From Onchidella celtica (lineage: Eukaryota; Mollusca; Gastropoda; Systellommatophora; Onchidiidae), in NCBI GenBank assembly GCA_963931925.1, contig OZ007569.1, positions 70,889,035 through 70,953,034 on the forward strand: a stretch of DNA of 64,000 nt, written 5' to 3'. The notes under the pieces were generated by a model that saw nothing but the letters and a program-made list of their open reading frames with translations, made no database searches and was not told where the DNA came from. Shown piece by piece: positions 22,180-34,803 of this stretch. How positions within the stretch are numbered: position 1 is the first letter of the stretch; each line of letters starts with the position of its first letter. The position numbers and the translations under genes are program-made.

Positions 22180-24007
22180 GTGTCACCATAGGTACTTTGT
22201 AAACCTATAAACAATATTGCAACATCTGGTACATGTACTGATATTGTAGGCTGGCGAGTATATTTAACAACATCGCTGTTTCATTTGTTTTTTGTGTTCG
22301 TCCACAACTGTCAAGGCCGGACATATCGGTTTGTCACTGATGCTACTGTCACTGGTACTACCGAGGAAAGCAGTAACACCAGTGACACAGTTGGTAGCAT
22401 CAGTGACAAAATCGATTATTCGTTCGTATTTACTCTCTTTAATACCCGGATTGCTTTATTTCATTTACTTTTAGATTTATGTCATGTAATTTCATTTTCA
22501 GACCACATTTCAAGGACTAGTCGGGGGCGAGGAGAAGGATGGGGGGGGGGGGGAGAGAGAAGTTTGGGATAAAGGTCGGGGAAGGGGACGGTTGAGAAAG
22601 CATGCACAACACTGTTCTCTGATTGGCACGTTGAAGCAATGTGTTTCTGTGAAATATGGACGTATTAGTTAATGTTGATCCTTAAAGTTGTGTGCGTGTA
22701 TAATTATGTGTACGTCCATGGGTGTTCAAGTATCTGTGCGTGTGTGTGTGTTTGTGTGTGTATGTGTGTGTGTGGTTGTTGTTGTTGTTGTGGTTGTTGT
22801 GGTGGTGTTTTTTTCCATCACAAAAATGTAATGTTTTAAACTGTGTGCGTGTGAGCGGTTCCCCAATAATTTCGCACCCAAAATGAGCACAAACTATACA
22901 GCAGGGTTAAACTGGATGTTATTACAAAACAATAGATCTATACCTGTACCTACCCACTTTCACACGTTTAAACGTTTAAGCAATGTCAGATGTGGTACAA
23001 AGGTAGTAACATGTTACGTGTTGAATTTTCGACCATTTAAAACTAAACAAATGTTCAAAAGTGCAGAGATAATAATAATACGTCTTTCTGTCTCTCCATG
23101 TACTTTTTTTTATTTTGCGTCTCGAGTTTTCATTCCATTCAAATGCCGTTAGATTTTTGTAGCAGAAAAGTTCGTCTTAGCACTATACTTGAAAGAGAAA
23201 GATAGAATCAAGTCTTAATTATTTCTACTAATTTGTGTGTACAGGCGCATACTTTTGGACACTGTTTGGATATCAAGTATTTTCTAGTTCAGTTAAAGGC
23301 AGAGATAAACAAAGTTTTAACCAGCATACTAAAAGTGTGCATTTTCATAAATGCATTGAAATCACATTTGTTTAAGGAAAAACAAGATTTGGTTTTCTAT
23401 TGAGATATTTTTTAGAGAACAGAACAGTGTAAATCTTTGTTTTTGTGATCTATGTGAAAGTTTTGTCACTGGTGCTACCGTTTGCCTCTGGTGTCACCAG
23501 TTTGAAAAAAAAAAAAAAAACGATGAAAAATTAAGTTTCAAGTAGACTGCGAGGGACTGGTTTGTAATGTCTAGAGACATGTTTTGGCCTACAGGTACAT
23601 AATGATCAATGGTGAACTTGTCGTTTGCTTTTGAACTGAATTGGATCGTTCCATTTTCAGAAATGTTTTCTTGGAAAGCTATTTTTCTTTTGATTTTATC
23701 AGAAATGGCTGTTCAAAAATTGAGTTGGGGCGCGGGGGGGGGGGGGCCTTCAACGCCTCAAATGACTGTCAGCAGATAACCAAGCCTCGGTAGTACGACA
23801 CGCTTGGGAAAAACTTTGTGATTATTCGCGCGGTGCTGGCGAACGGTGGTCCCCCGTGTCATTTTTGTTGGTTGATCAATACACGAAGCGACAATCCTAT
23901 TTTTAGAAAAAAACAAACACGGAATGTGACGAAAACCTTGGCCTCCACTGCGCGGATTCTAAAAGTAGTCAGTCTGTTGACATGGCGAAAGAGCAACAGT
24001 CTGCCTC

Positions 24008-24015
24008 TATATAAA
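24008..24015 (+). promoter_or_regulatory. Candidate TATA box for GIMAP copy 3
   Basis: TATATAAA at the same relative position as in units 1 and 2. Confidence 0.35.
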
Positions 24016-24939
24016 CCGGGATACCATGCTTACCAAATACGATTGCCTGAATTTACACAATATGGTAATACAAAACTAGGCAGCTTATCCCAAATACATG
24101 AATACAGCTATGTAAAGTGATCTTTGAAGGTAGGACAACTCTTCAATGAGCAGCACGTATAAGCTCTCGACTTTACTAGAAAGATAAGATAAGATAAGAT
24201 AAGATATGACTTTATTATCCTGTTTCCAGGAAATTTGTTGTCACGGCGTCAGTAGTGGTACAACAGTAAATACAATATCTAAGACATACAGGTTTTTAAC
24301 GCATACCACACACATGCACATTGCTCACACAACATTACCAGAAAGTATTGCTCACACACACACACTGTAAGAACAATCCGTTAGGAAAACTAACAACAGC
24401 ATACAACATCAGGAGACACTGCTACTTCGAATTGCGGATGGCAAAAAAGATCGTCTATATCGCTCTCTGTAAATTGGAGATATATTTATGTTCATGGTTT
24501 CAGTGGGACTAGGTGGCACAAACTGAAACTCACACAACATGTAAATGAACAGGCCCTGCTCAGGTCAAAAACACTGATGATAATGCTGATTTCTTGAACA
24601 AAGGACTCAATCGTACTGTAAAACGCTTCTTTGAGTGCAGGTGGCATTATGTCTAGTATAATACATTAATAATTGAATACCACGAAATGCACGTCTCGTA
24701 TAGTAATTTCACCTGTGGTTGCTTCCATCTAGCCTCATTCTTTTGTTTGCATATATTCAGTAATTTTTGTCGATTGTCAGAAATAGTTAAATTTACAATA
24801 CACTGATTTTCTCATTATAACTCGATTCTTGGAAGTACAGCTATTTTTCGTTTAATATTCTCTCTTTCTCTCTTATTCTCTCTCATACATTCATTCACTC
24901 ACTCACGCAATCACTCACTCACTCACTCACCAGATATCC

Positions 24940-25992
24940 ATGGCCAGTTCTGCCCGGGAAACCAACATTTTGATGGTAGGTAAAACAGGACATGGGAAAA
25001 GTGCTACCGGGAATTCTATTCTGGGCCGTAAAGTATTTAAAAGCATCAACAGTACAAGTTCAGTCACCAAGAAAATTGACTGGGATTATGTACAGTTTGA
25101 AGGGAGAACGATAAAAGTGGTTGACACTCCAGGGCTATCAGACACACAGTGTGGAAGCCAGGGGAGCATTAGAATGGTGGTTGAAGCTATGGAACAGGCT
25201 ATCAAGTACAGCCCATCTGGTTATCATGTGATTCTGATTATCCTTCGGTATGACCAGCGATTTACCCAAGAAGACATTGAGACTATTGAAACCTTGAAAC
25301 ACATTTTTGGCAAGGATTTCATCGACTACCATTCTATCTTACTTTTGACACGCGGTGACCAGTTTCAACACACTCAGGAAGAAGCTGGAAGGTCCTCGAC
25401 ATTTGAGGAATGGTGTAGTGAACAAACTGGTTACTTTGCTAAACTCTATAGGCAGTGCGGAAACAGAGCGATTTTATTCAACAACAGGACCACCACCGAG
25501 GAAAAAGAACAAGTTCGTGATTTGCTGAAGGCGGTAGATACATTCGGTCATCCTTACACCAGCGAAAAGTTTCAACTGGCCCAGAAAGAACGAGAAGCTG
25601 TCATGAAAGATCCAGCTTGTATTTTACTTAACGAAGAGACATTAAAGGAGTTCGCGTTCATCAGTCAAAAGTTTGCCGATTGTGATTATAGAGATCTCAA
25701 GTCAGAGGTGCGGAAATGTTTAGGCTTGTTAAATGACGTGGAGTGTTTAGAAAGGAAGATAAAGGAAGAGTATAAGAGCTCCAAAGCTCTCCCCGTGGCT
25801 TTGAAGTATGCCAGTGACCTGAAGCATCCGCTGAAGGAAAGAGTTAGCGCTATCAAGGACCATTTAAAGAAGAACGCTGAATTGCTGCATTTGCAGGACC
25901 TTCGGAAAGAATTGGAAAGGCAAAATGAAGATTTGCAAGCAAAAATCCAAAACATGAAAAACGAACAATCACGCGGGTGCATTATCCAATAG
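24940..25992 (+). CDS. AIG1/GIMAP GTPase, 350 aa, CaaX box (array copy 3)
   Basis: Protein identical to copy 2, with all five G motifs, the GIMAP conserved box, the coiled-coil tail and the CIIQ prenylation box. The acceptor-like (TCAC)n-CAG ends at 24933 and AATAAA is at 26063-26068. No disabling change is visible, so all three array copies appear functional. Confidence 0.93.
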   Translation: MASSARETNILMVGKTGHGKSATGNSILGRKVFKSINSTSSVTKKIDWDYVQFEGRTIKVVDTPGLSDTQCGSQGSIRMVVEAMEQAIKYSPSGYHVILIILRYDQRFTQEDIETIETLKHIFGKDFIDYHSILLLTRGDQFQHTQEEAGRSSTFEEWCSEQTGYFAKLYRQCGNRAILFNNRTTTEEKEQVRDLLKAVDTFGHPYTSEKFQLAQKEREAVMKDPACILLNEETLKEFAFISQKFADCDYRDLKSEVRKCLGLLNDVECLERKIKEEYKSSKALPVALKYASDLKHPLKERVSAIKDHLKKNAELLHLQDLRKELERQNEDLQAKIQNMKNEQSRGCIIQ

Positions 25993-28103
25993 ACAGAGCA
26001 TTGTGTCGATATTGTTGCCTAGGAAAATTCAAAAGGAGAAAAAACATTGATGGTTAAACAACAATAAAACCACCGCACACTTAAAATAAATTATTAATGA
26101 GAGTAAAATAATTACAAGAGATCACACCAAAATTACTCGACTTTTCAAACTTTACATAAAAATCGGAAACGCATTTAGTCTATAGAGAGCAATTTTATGC
26201 GTGATGAACTATTTAAATGAAAAGAGGCGCTCGTGGGGCTAACGAAAAAAAAGGGATTGCACAAAGGATACCTTAATACAATCTGACATCTCTGTATTTT
26301 TTTGTTTCAGTGTGTTTGCTTTCGGTGCGCTTGATTCACACAAAGTCCTGTCATATGTACTAATCATAGCATCAGAAATATTCTAAAAGGCACTCTAATA
26401 GACATATTTGCAGCCCGGCAGGCGAGCACACTGGCAGGCAGAGAAAAAATTAATCCGACGAATGTTGAAATGCAAGAGAAGTGCGCTGGCACAAAGACAT
26501 ATTTGTTTTTGTTGTTGTTCTTTGCTGGTAAATTTAAAATATAGTAATAATAATGCTAGCCGACTAGATATTTCCAAAGACCACCATGCATTACTTTTCG
26601 ACAGCTCCATCCCTGTTTTCATCTGGTGATTTAATATTGGTCTTTAGGTTTATAGTCGCCATTCCCAGTATCTTAGAAAGGACAGTGCTTCCTACATTCG
26701 CCCCTTAAGAAAAAGAAAAGTTATCATGCCATTTCACTTTCCAGTTTCTGAGTGGTTGCTTCTATACGGACTTGTTCTAAAATTTCACCCACTCTCGGAG
26801 AGTTTTATTCGATGTAAGCTTTTTGTCCAGATCAGTAGTCTATTCTCTGGCAAGTTTCCAAGTCTAAAACTGTCCCATGAAATTCACCCTCTGCGTCATA
26901 GTTTTTTTTGTTGTTGTTGTTTTGTTTTGTCAAAACAAAAGAATTCCTGTTTATCGTCACCTGATAAATTATCAAACGCCTTATCATAATTTAGAGTCAT
27001 TCTGCTTGTTGTCTTGGCCACACGAACCCCGGATTTTTCTACAAGTTAATCTCCGTCTGGAAACAGGATCTCTGTCAAGTTTATCATAAAGCAACTGTAA
27101 GAACTAATAGCCCACGATTACAAAATTATAACAAAGTCATCTTACCAATAGCAGACTGGTTTGGCGGCAATTATCTTCTTCAAGCATGGTGGTATTTCTT
27201 TGAATCCTCCTTCCCCACAGAAGAAATACTAACAATGCACTCCGAATTCGCCCAGCACCAACAACAGCAACAAAACAAATTTGCCGTCTTGTTAGAATTA
27301 TAATTATGTAGTTTGAAGTTCTTACGACTTGGTTTTCCCTCCTTAAAATGCCTGGGTTTGCTATGCGATTATTTGTTTCAAATCCCTGATTAACACTATT
27401 GTAAGCTCTCACTTCATTGGATAACAGAGAACTGTCGCTTTCGCTCTGTGTTTGTATGGCCCAAGTGCTGCTTTATTCTATTTCTACTTTTTACAAAAAT
27501 TGAGAATATTTCCGTAAAATGGCATAACAAAATGTCTTATATTAGTCGTGTAAAAATTGTGAAATTATTTCACTCCTGAGAGTAGATCTTAATGTCTAAC
27601 TAAAATTACTTACAGGCGAGTTTTGCAAAACACATTAATGTGGAAACTGAATAAAGCAGTACTGGGGCGTCGTTTCCTTACTTTTGAAGGACTATATGCA
27701 ATATTATTTGTATATATATGTAAAAATTGTTTATAAATGTGTTAATGATATAATTTCACACATGGTTCCTTTGAGTGTTGTTGTTTCATGCAATCGAGAC
27801 CCAAACTGTTGTCATGGATCCTGTTTCCGTACCAGAGTAACCCACAAGTGTTATTTCTTTTGCAGCCACCAATCTTAACAACAAATAAAGCAAAAACAAC
27901 GAATCCTATGCATGTGTGTGCACATGTAGCACACGCGGTACGTGCAGGCGCACACACACACACACACACACCAAGAGACATGCTGTGTGTAAATCATGAT
28001 TTGATTGTCACTGTAAGTAAATATATCATTTGTCATGACTTTTCGCCTGTTTTATTGTGCTTACACAACTCTTCTATGGTTTACTTACATTATATAGGCT
28101 ATA
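25993..28103. other. 3' flank of GIMAP copy 3
   Basis: Poly(A) signal at 26063-26068 and a shortened (CA)n tract at 27950-27972. No recognised gene. Confidence 0.5.
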
Positions 28104-28827
28104 TCTATAATTAATAAAAGTGAAACCTTACGACAATTGCAGTGCGCCTTTCGCTACTCCTCTGTTAATACTGATTCGGTGGCCCTCAGATTTAATACAA
28201 CGCTTAGTATAGACTGTCGTCGTGTCCCCGGCACAGAAAATAAAAAAAAATTAAGAACTCGCAGAACGTTTGTATTAGTTGCTAGGTTGCGACACAAGCG
28301 TTCGGTCTATTTTTTCGGCAAACTAATGTAACTAAGATTGGTTCCGGTATAGACTGTATCACACTCACAAACCAACTTCCGGTTAGAACTGGTTTGAATG
28401 ATGAGATTGAGGATTAGACTATCAAGTTTGAAACTTTGTGTATTCTCAATGTGCCTAGACTGGGAAAAAGAAAGGGTCTGGAATTGGGAGATTGACGCTG
28501 CAGGGCCAAAAGTACACAGGTTTGTGTTTTCAATATGCCTAGGAAAATATTATAATATTTCTTTTCCATTAACACAATATGACGTTATCACTTCCTGCGA
28601 TGTGCAAACAAACTAACCCGTGAGCAAATCATAGCCATTTGACGGTTGCTGGCGGGACGCGCAGGACGTCAACGCGCAAAAGGAGAGCAGTAAAACTATC
28701 TAAAAACAAACAAACAAAAATAAAATAAAGCTAAAGGAACAGGCAAAATGAAGCAGGTCCGTAATAATCACCCAGAACTGAAACTAATAGATCCATTTAT
28801 CCCGGGCAGGGCCGGGAACTCAGCTAG
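28104..28827 (+). mobile_element. Non-autonomous Helitron (unit 3)
   Basis: 724 bp, same termini and relative position as in units 1 and 2. Confidence 0.8.
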
Positions 28828-30179
28828 TAATATATATAATTGCTTGCTGGTGCCTTTTTGTAAATTATGTACTGGTGTGGATCGAAAATTAAGCGGTTAA
28901 TTCCTTCCTATTTCTGTGCCTCTTCTATATAAACTCTGATCAGATTGTATGTCCTTGAGACCTTCCGGGCAATTTTTTGTGTCACTCTCCAAATTGCTTA
29001 CTGATTTTTGAGAGTACTTAGAATGATCACGAAAATAGAATCTTAGGGAGAACAAAAAGTAAATTTCCTACACATTGAGCAAACGGCCGCAATTAAATTT
29101 CTTTGATGGCTCCACAAAGCTTCATTATGATCTAGACAGATTGAGATGACTTCAATGCTTCCTCTTGTGAGTATAAATATACAACAGAATTGGCAGACTG
29201 GTAGACATACTAGCGGTCAGTTTGATGGACGGTATTGTATCGTAATTTGTAATCATTGTTTGATAAGGATTATGATTGTCGTATTACAGTCAGCTCCACA
29301 TAGGTCGACGTGGTTTAAGTTGATTTCATCTGTCATTAGTAGCCCCGCCCCCAACATATTTTTTATCAGTAAAAAACTCCTTATGTTGACATCAAGTTAA
29401 GCAACTGTGCCTCTTTAGTCGATGTTTTTGTGCGGCCCTTGCATGATAAATATAACTGCCTAACTTGATGTTCAGGTCGTATCCACAAATTGTAAAGTGT
29501 GTTGGGATTATTCGCACAGGTCTAGGTCTTCCTACCAAGGCCACATCAAACGCATTAAATTGCAAGCTTTTTATAACTGGCAAAAACTAAAAACGCTGTC
29601 ATTAAGAGCAGAATAGCATGATTGGTGAAAATGAACGGGAAAAAAAAAAAAAAAAAAAAGTGGTGGCGCAAAAAAAAAAATTACATCCCTCCACCATATT
29701 GGGTTGGTTTTTGTTGTTTTTTTTTCTAATTAAGAGGGTTAACCTAGCAATTACTTAAGTCGATTTTTTATGTAAGTCGATTTTTTTTTTGGTTAGGTCC
29801 GTTGGACATCGACTTAGGTTTTCAAGCAGCATCTCCTGTATTTACATTTTTATTATATGCAGAATCATTTTTTTTTTTTTGCCTTTGATGTCTTTACTAT
29901 TCTCTTTATCAAAGATGTCCATCGTAACTCTTTTTTAAAATAATGCACCGGACAAAAAATATAATTAATGTTATAATAACTTTTCTTTCTTAATATATGA
30001 GCTTTCTGTAAAATTATTGTATTACATGTATATGAGGCGTTTCCAAAGAAAGGGCCAGTTTCTTACCTTTTGTAATTTTCTTTTCTATTATACTTGTTAC
30101 AGGCATGAACTGTTAATTTTATGTTACAGGAGAGTGCAGTTTGATAAAACAATGAATAAGTTCTATTGTCAAGATATGG

Positions 30180-30221
<42 letters not shown>

Positions 30222-30639
30222 TTCATATTTTTAAATGTTGAAAATTGTTCAATTTGTGGTGTCCGCTATTGGGATCCGCCGTTTCAAAGCTGCTCTTTTA
30301 GTCCAGATAGTTTTGATTTCAAAACTGAGGTACTTTTCATCTAAAATTACATAGTACTTTGTAAAGAAATGGTCAATTCCAATTATCTCCTTCTTTAGAT
30401 CAAAATATGGCCAAAAATAAAATGCCTTTCAATCCTTTGTCACGGGTGCTGGAATATCAAATTTTGCTTCGTACAAGGAGCAAAGGTTGGGGCTTGGGTG
30501 GTTTTTAAAAGGCGCAGTTACATAAATTTACATCTCTTGATTTCCCAGTGATAACACCGTGAGCAGTGAAATCCACTGAGATGGCATATGAGACCTCCAA
30601 AGCCCTGAAAGTAAGTGCCTGGATTTTGGACTGTCACTG
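28828..30639. other. Distal part of unit 3, no gene recognised
   Basis: Same homopolymer and (GTT)n content as units 1 and 2 (GTT run at about 30179-30220). Confidence 0.5.
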
Positions 30640-32145
30640 GTGTCACCATAGGTACTTTGTAAACCTATAAACAATATTGCAACATCTGGTACATGTACTG
30701 ATATTGTAGGCTGGCGAGTATATTTAACAACATCGCTGTTTCATTTGTTTTTTGTGTTCGTCCACAACTGTCAAGGCCGGACATATCGGTTTGTCACTGA
30801 TGCTACTGTCACTGGTACTACCGAGGAAAGCAGTAACACCAGTGACACAGTTGGTAGCATCAGTGACAAAATCGATTATTCGTTCGTATTTACTCTCTTT
30901 AATACCCGGATTACTTTATTTCATTTACTTTTAGATTTATGTCATGTAATTTCATTTTCAGACCACATTTCAAGGACTAGTCGGGGGCGAGGAGAAGGAT
31001 GGGGGGGGGGAGAGAGAAGTTTGGGATAAAGGTCGGGGAAGGGGACGGTTGAGAAAGCATGCACAACACTGTTCTCTGATTGGCACGTTGAAGCAATGTG
31101 TTTCTGTGAAATATGGACGTATTAGTTAATGTTGATCCTTAAAGTTGTGTGCGTGTATAATTATGTGTACGTCCATGGGTGTTCAAGTATCTGTGCGTGT
31201 GTGTGTGTTTGTGTGTGTATGTGTGTGTGTGGTTGTTGTTGTTGTTGTGGTTGTTGTGGTGGTGTTTTTTTCCATCACAAAAACGTAATGTTTTAAACTG
31301 TGTGCGTGTGAGCGGTTCCCCAATAATTTCGCACCCAAAATGAGCACAAACTATACAGCAGGGTTAAACTGGATGTTATTACAAAACAATAGATCTATAC
31401 CTGTACCTACCCACTTTCACACGTTTAAACGTTTAAGCAATGTCAGAAGTGATACAAAGGTAGTAACATGTTACGTGTTGAATTTTCGACCATTTAAAAC
31501 TAAACAAATGTTCAAAAGTGCAGAGATAATATGTCTTTCTGTCTCTCCATGTACTTTTTTTTATTTTGCATCTCGAGTTTTCATTCCATTCAAATGCCGT
31601 TAGATTTCTGTAGCAGAAAAGTTCGTCTTAGCACTATACTTGAAAGAGAAAGATAGGATCAAGTCTTAATTATTTCTACTAATTTGTGTGTACAGGTGCA
31701 TACTTTTGGACACTGTTTGGAGGTCACGTATTTTCTAGTTCAGTTGAAATCAGAGTTAAACAAAGTTTTAACCAGCATACTAAAAGTGTGCATTTTCATA
31801 AATGCATTGAAATCACATTTGTTTAAGGGAAAACAAGATTTGGTTTACTATTGGGATATTTTTTAGAGAACAGAACAGTGTAAATCTTTGTTTTTGTGAT
31901 CTATGTGAAAGTTTTGTCACTAGTGCTACCGTTTGCCTCTGGTGTCACCATAGTTTTTTTTAAAAAAACGATGAAAAGCTAAGTTTTAAAATAGGCTGCG
32001 CGTGACTTGTTTTGCAGTGTCTAGAGACATGTTTTTGCCTACAGGTACATAATGATCAATGGTGAACGTCGTTTGCTTTTGAATTGAATTGGATCGTTCC
32101 ATTTTCAGAAATGTTTCTTGGAAACCTATTTTTCTTTTGATTTTT
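30640..32145 (+). repeat. Partial fourth tandem unit, diverging rightward
   Basis: About the first 850 bp are near-identical to units 1-3, including the 81-bp inverted repeat (30790-30870). From about 31500 substitutions and indels accumulate, and near 32145 the match breaks. A short match resumes at about 32434 (ATGGCTGCTCAAAAATTG). The intervening 290 bp are absent from units 1-3. Confidence 0.8.
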
Positions 32146-34200
32146 CAGCATTTATTTCGCGAGAACACCACGAATTTCAATATTTATTTTTTTACATTAT
32201 GTGAGTCACCAATAACATATAACCATTAAGAACCAACATAAAAGCATGTACATATGGTTTATCTGCACTTTAATTTTTGTAGCACCAGTGACATTTTTCA
32301 TCACATGACGATTGCTTTTATTTTTTAGAAAAAAGAAAAAAGTTCATTAAGGCTGGAAAGTCTGCCAACATGTCTGCGAATGATTAAACTATCAATAAAA
32401 ATCACCCTTGATGTAACCAAAAAAAAAAATACAAATGGCTGCTCAAAAATTGGCCTTTTGGGAGGGAACGTCTCATAATGTGTCATTTACTTCTACGTAA
32501 ATACGCCAATGTCAGTTTTCAGTTTTACTAGCGGCGTGAAGTTATGAAAAAATATGAACGGTTTTAATTTTATTCATATTTTCTCCATTGATGCAAGTTT
32601 CAGACCTTTGTGCCTAATATTTTATTTGTCAAGATTATATTTACTTAACATCACGTAGACAACGCTGCTCAATGACAACCATGTTTACGGAAACTGGTTT
32701 GGAATACACTGTTTGAATGGTGTGTCTCAAAACGAAGTGGTATTTAGTTGAGACGTTGAGGTTTTAAACAATTAGCTGGACATTTGTTGTTGTTGTTGTT
32801 GTTGTGGTTGTTATTGCTGGGGCTTTTTGTTGTTTCTTAGCTGTGATCCTGATTTTCTCTGCTCTTAGGTAAAGAAAAACGAATATCTCTAAACGCATGC
32901 AGGTGAGAAATTATAAATACGACATCCTATTGGGAAGTCCATCATCAGTTACTGCCAAAGAGGTTATGACAAGTGACTAGAGGAATTGCGCTGTACATAA
33001 AAATGTGTCCTTAGTGGACACACTGACGTCGTCTTGCTAAGCCTAATCATTGTTCGGGTAATCCTTACGCCAGTCCACAAAATACAAGAAAAACAAGAAT
33101 AAAAGAAAAAAAGAAACGGTCAAACAAAAAACAGCAAGAAAAAGACCTCAAATGCTTAGTTGGCAGTAAGTCACAGTTACCTAATTCGCATTGTAACTAT
33201 CAAAGGTCTTCATGGAATGTTACTTCCGTGTATTTAATTTCTTTATTGCTCGAGCGTTTAGATTGTCTTTTGTTGCAAACAAGACACAATTTCCATAAAT
33301 ATACATTTGTTCACTTTTAAAGCAAAACATTGTAGTGCTACTTGCTATAAAACAAGGCATTTTCCTTCTCTCGGGAGGACTTAACAAGATGGCGCCAGGC
33401 ATTCGTAAGAGAACCACTTTTGAATAGTGCGCAACGAGAGCGCAATCCCTCCAATCAGATGATTACTGCAGAATTAAAAATCTCACCCGCCCTTAAAAAG
33501 GGAAAAATAGTTCTGCTTCCGTTCTTCAGCTAAACAAGTATTGTCTTTAGAGTCAGACATGGCAAACGAAATCACCAAAAATTGTTATTGTTATTGCTAG
33601 ATACAGATCATTTGTAGTGGACCAGAATTAAAACATCCTGGCCAATGCTTTCTATACATTGTTATTTCTCTTTATGCTTAGCATGAGCAGTATGATTAAA
33701 ACATTTCACTACAGAACAAATATTGCTCCAACGTAGATACAAACTAAATGTACACAATTTAATTAATGTTGGCATATTCAATTTTGGGGGGGGGGAGGAG
33801 GAGAAGGCGGATGGGGGGTGGGGGTCTGATTTTGCCAAAACATCGTGAGCATCATAAAATTGGTTTAAAAAAGGGAAATTATATTTACTTAACATCACTG
33901 AAATATTCACAAAACAATTCTGTGCCAGCTGGCCAGAATTTGCCTGTATTTTTCTTTTTGTAGACCCACAGACTAATAAAATACCCAGACTGGATGATCC
34001 CATTGTGTGACGTCACAAAACAGCGAAAGATCATGAACCATCCGCCATTATAGGTTTACGGTAGCGACCGACGCTTCAGGATAGCTACAATTTTGAATGA
34101 TACCATTTTGACGCGCCTACTGAACGCCGAAGTTTGGTTCCGCACCAAGAAATTAATACATGTACAACCAATCTTGACAAATAAAAAGAAATTTCTACTG
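32146..34200. other. Region between partial unit and fifth GIMAP gene, no gene recognised
   Basis: AT-rich, with a (GTT)n tract near 32785, a poly-G/purine patch at about 33784-33825 and CRE-like TGACGTCA at 34008-34015. Promoter-like sequence (AAGATGGCG near 33389, a CCAAT box near 33452, a TTAAAAAGGG TATA-like motif near 33493) precedes a short ATG frame at about 33560. No domain-bearing ORF. Confidence 0.4.
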
Positions 34201-34216
34201 CAGATAGAACTAGAAT

Positions 34217-34273
34217 CGGAATTTCCCGAGCGTCGGCCATGTTGGTTATATGATCGCCGGTCGGGAAATTCCG
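34217..34273. repeat. 13-bp perfect inverted repeat with 31-bp loop
   Basis: CGGAATTTCCCGA at 34217-34229 is exactly complementary to 34261-34273; the loop contains further CGGC/GCCG pairing. Confidence 0.65.
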
Positions 34274-34535
34274 TAAAAAAACGACACAACCCGAAGCTCG
34301 TGTTTCCAGTCTGCTTAATTTATTAGTCTGTGTGTAGGCCTACAACATAATTGTCACCCGATCTCACGGTTATTGTTGTTGTTGTTTTTCAAATTTGGAA
34401 TGGAAAATGTAAGTTTTTAGCATGGTGGATTGTTGGGGTTACAGTAATGAAAAGGGCACTAAAACGTAAGATTAAGAAGCTAATCCAAAAAAATTTAAAA
34501 CTTTTTGGCATTGGGAACTCAAGGGGGAGGGGACA

Positions 34536-34572
34536 GAGACAGACAGACAGACAGACAGTCAGACAGACACAC
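34536..34572. repeat. (GACA)n microsatellite
   Basis: Repeated GACA with one interruption, about 230 bp upstream of the GIMAP ORF. Confidence 0.8.
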
Positions 34573-34659
34573 ATATAACATGGGTTCCAAAATGTCAAAT
34601 TCTTTTCAAAAACTACTCAGTTCATTTAATTTCATACTCTCCCTCCACTTTCACTCATG

Positions 34660-34797
34660 TATTCACTCAGTCGCCAACTCACTTAATCACTCACTCATTC
34701 GCCCACCCGCCCACTTACACACTCACTTACATACTCACTCACTCACTCACTCACTCACTCACTCACTCAATCACTCACTCACTTACTCACTCACCAG
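34660..34797 (+). promoter_or_regulatory. Long TCAC microsatellite and likely 3' splice acceptor, fifth GIMAP gene
   Basis: The longest TCAC-type tract of the cluster, ending CACCAG with AG at 34796-34797, six bases before the start codon. The final bases and ATATCCATGG match the array genes exactly. Confidence 0.55.
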
Positions 34798-34803
34798 ATA
34801 TCC

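Larger units (their letters stand above)
22180..30639 (+). repeat. Tandem segmental unit 3 (8460 bp)
   Basis: Near-identical to unit 2. The (CA)n tract at 27950-27972 is about 12 bp shorter than in units 1 and 2, and a few homopolymers differ in length. Confidence 0.92.
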
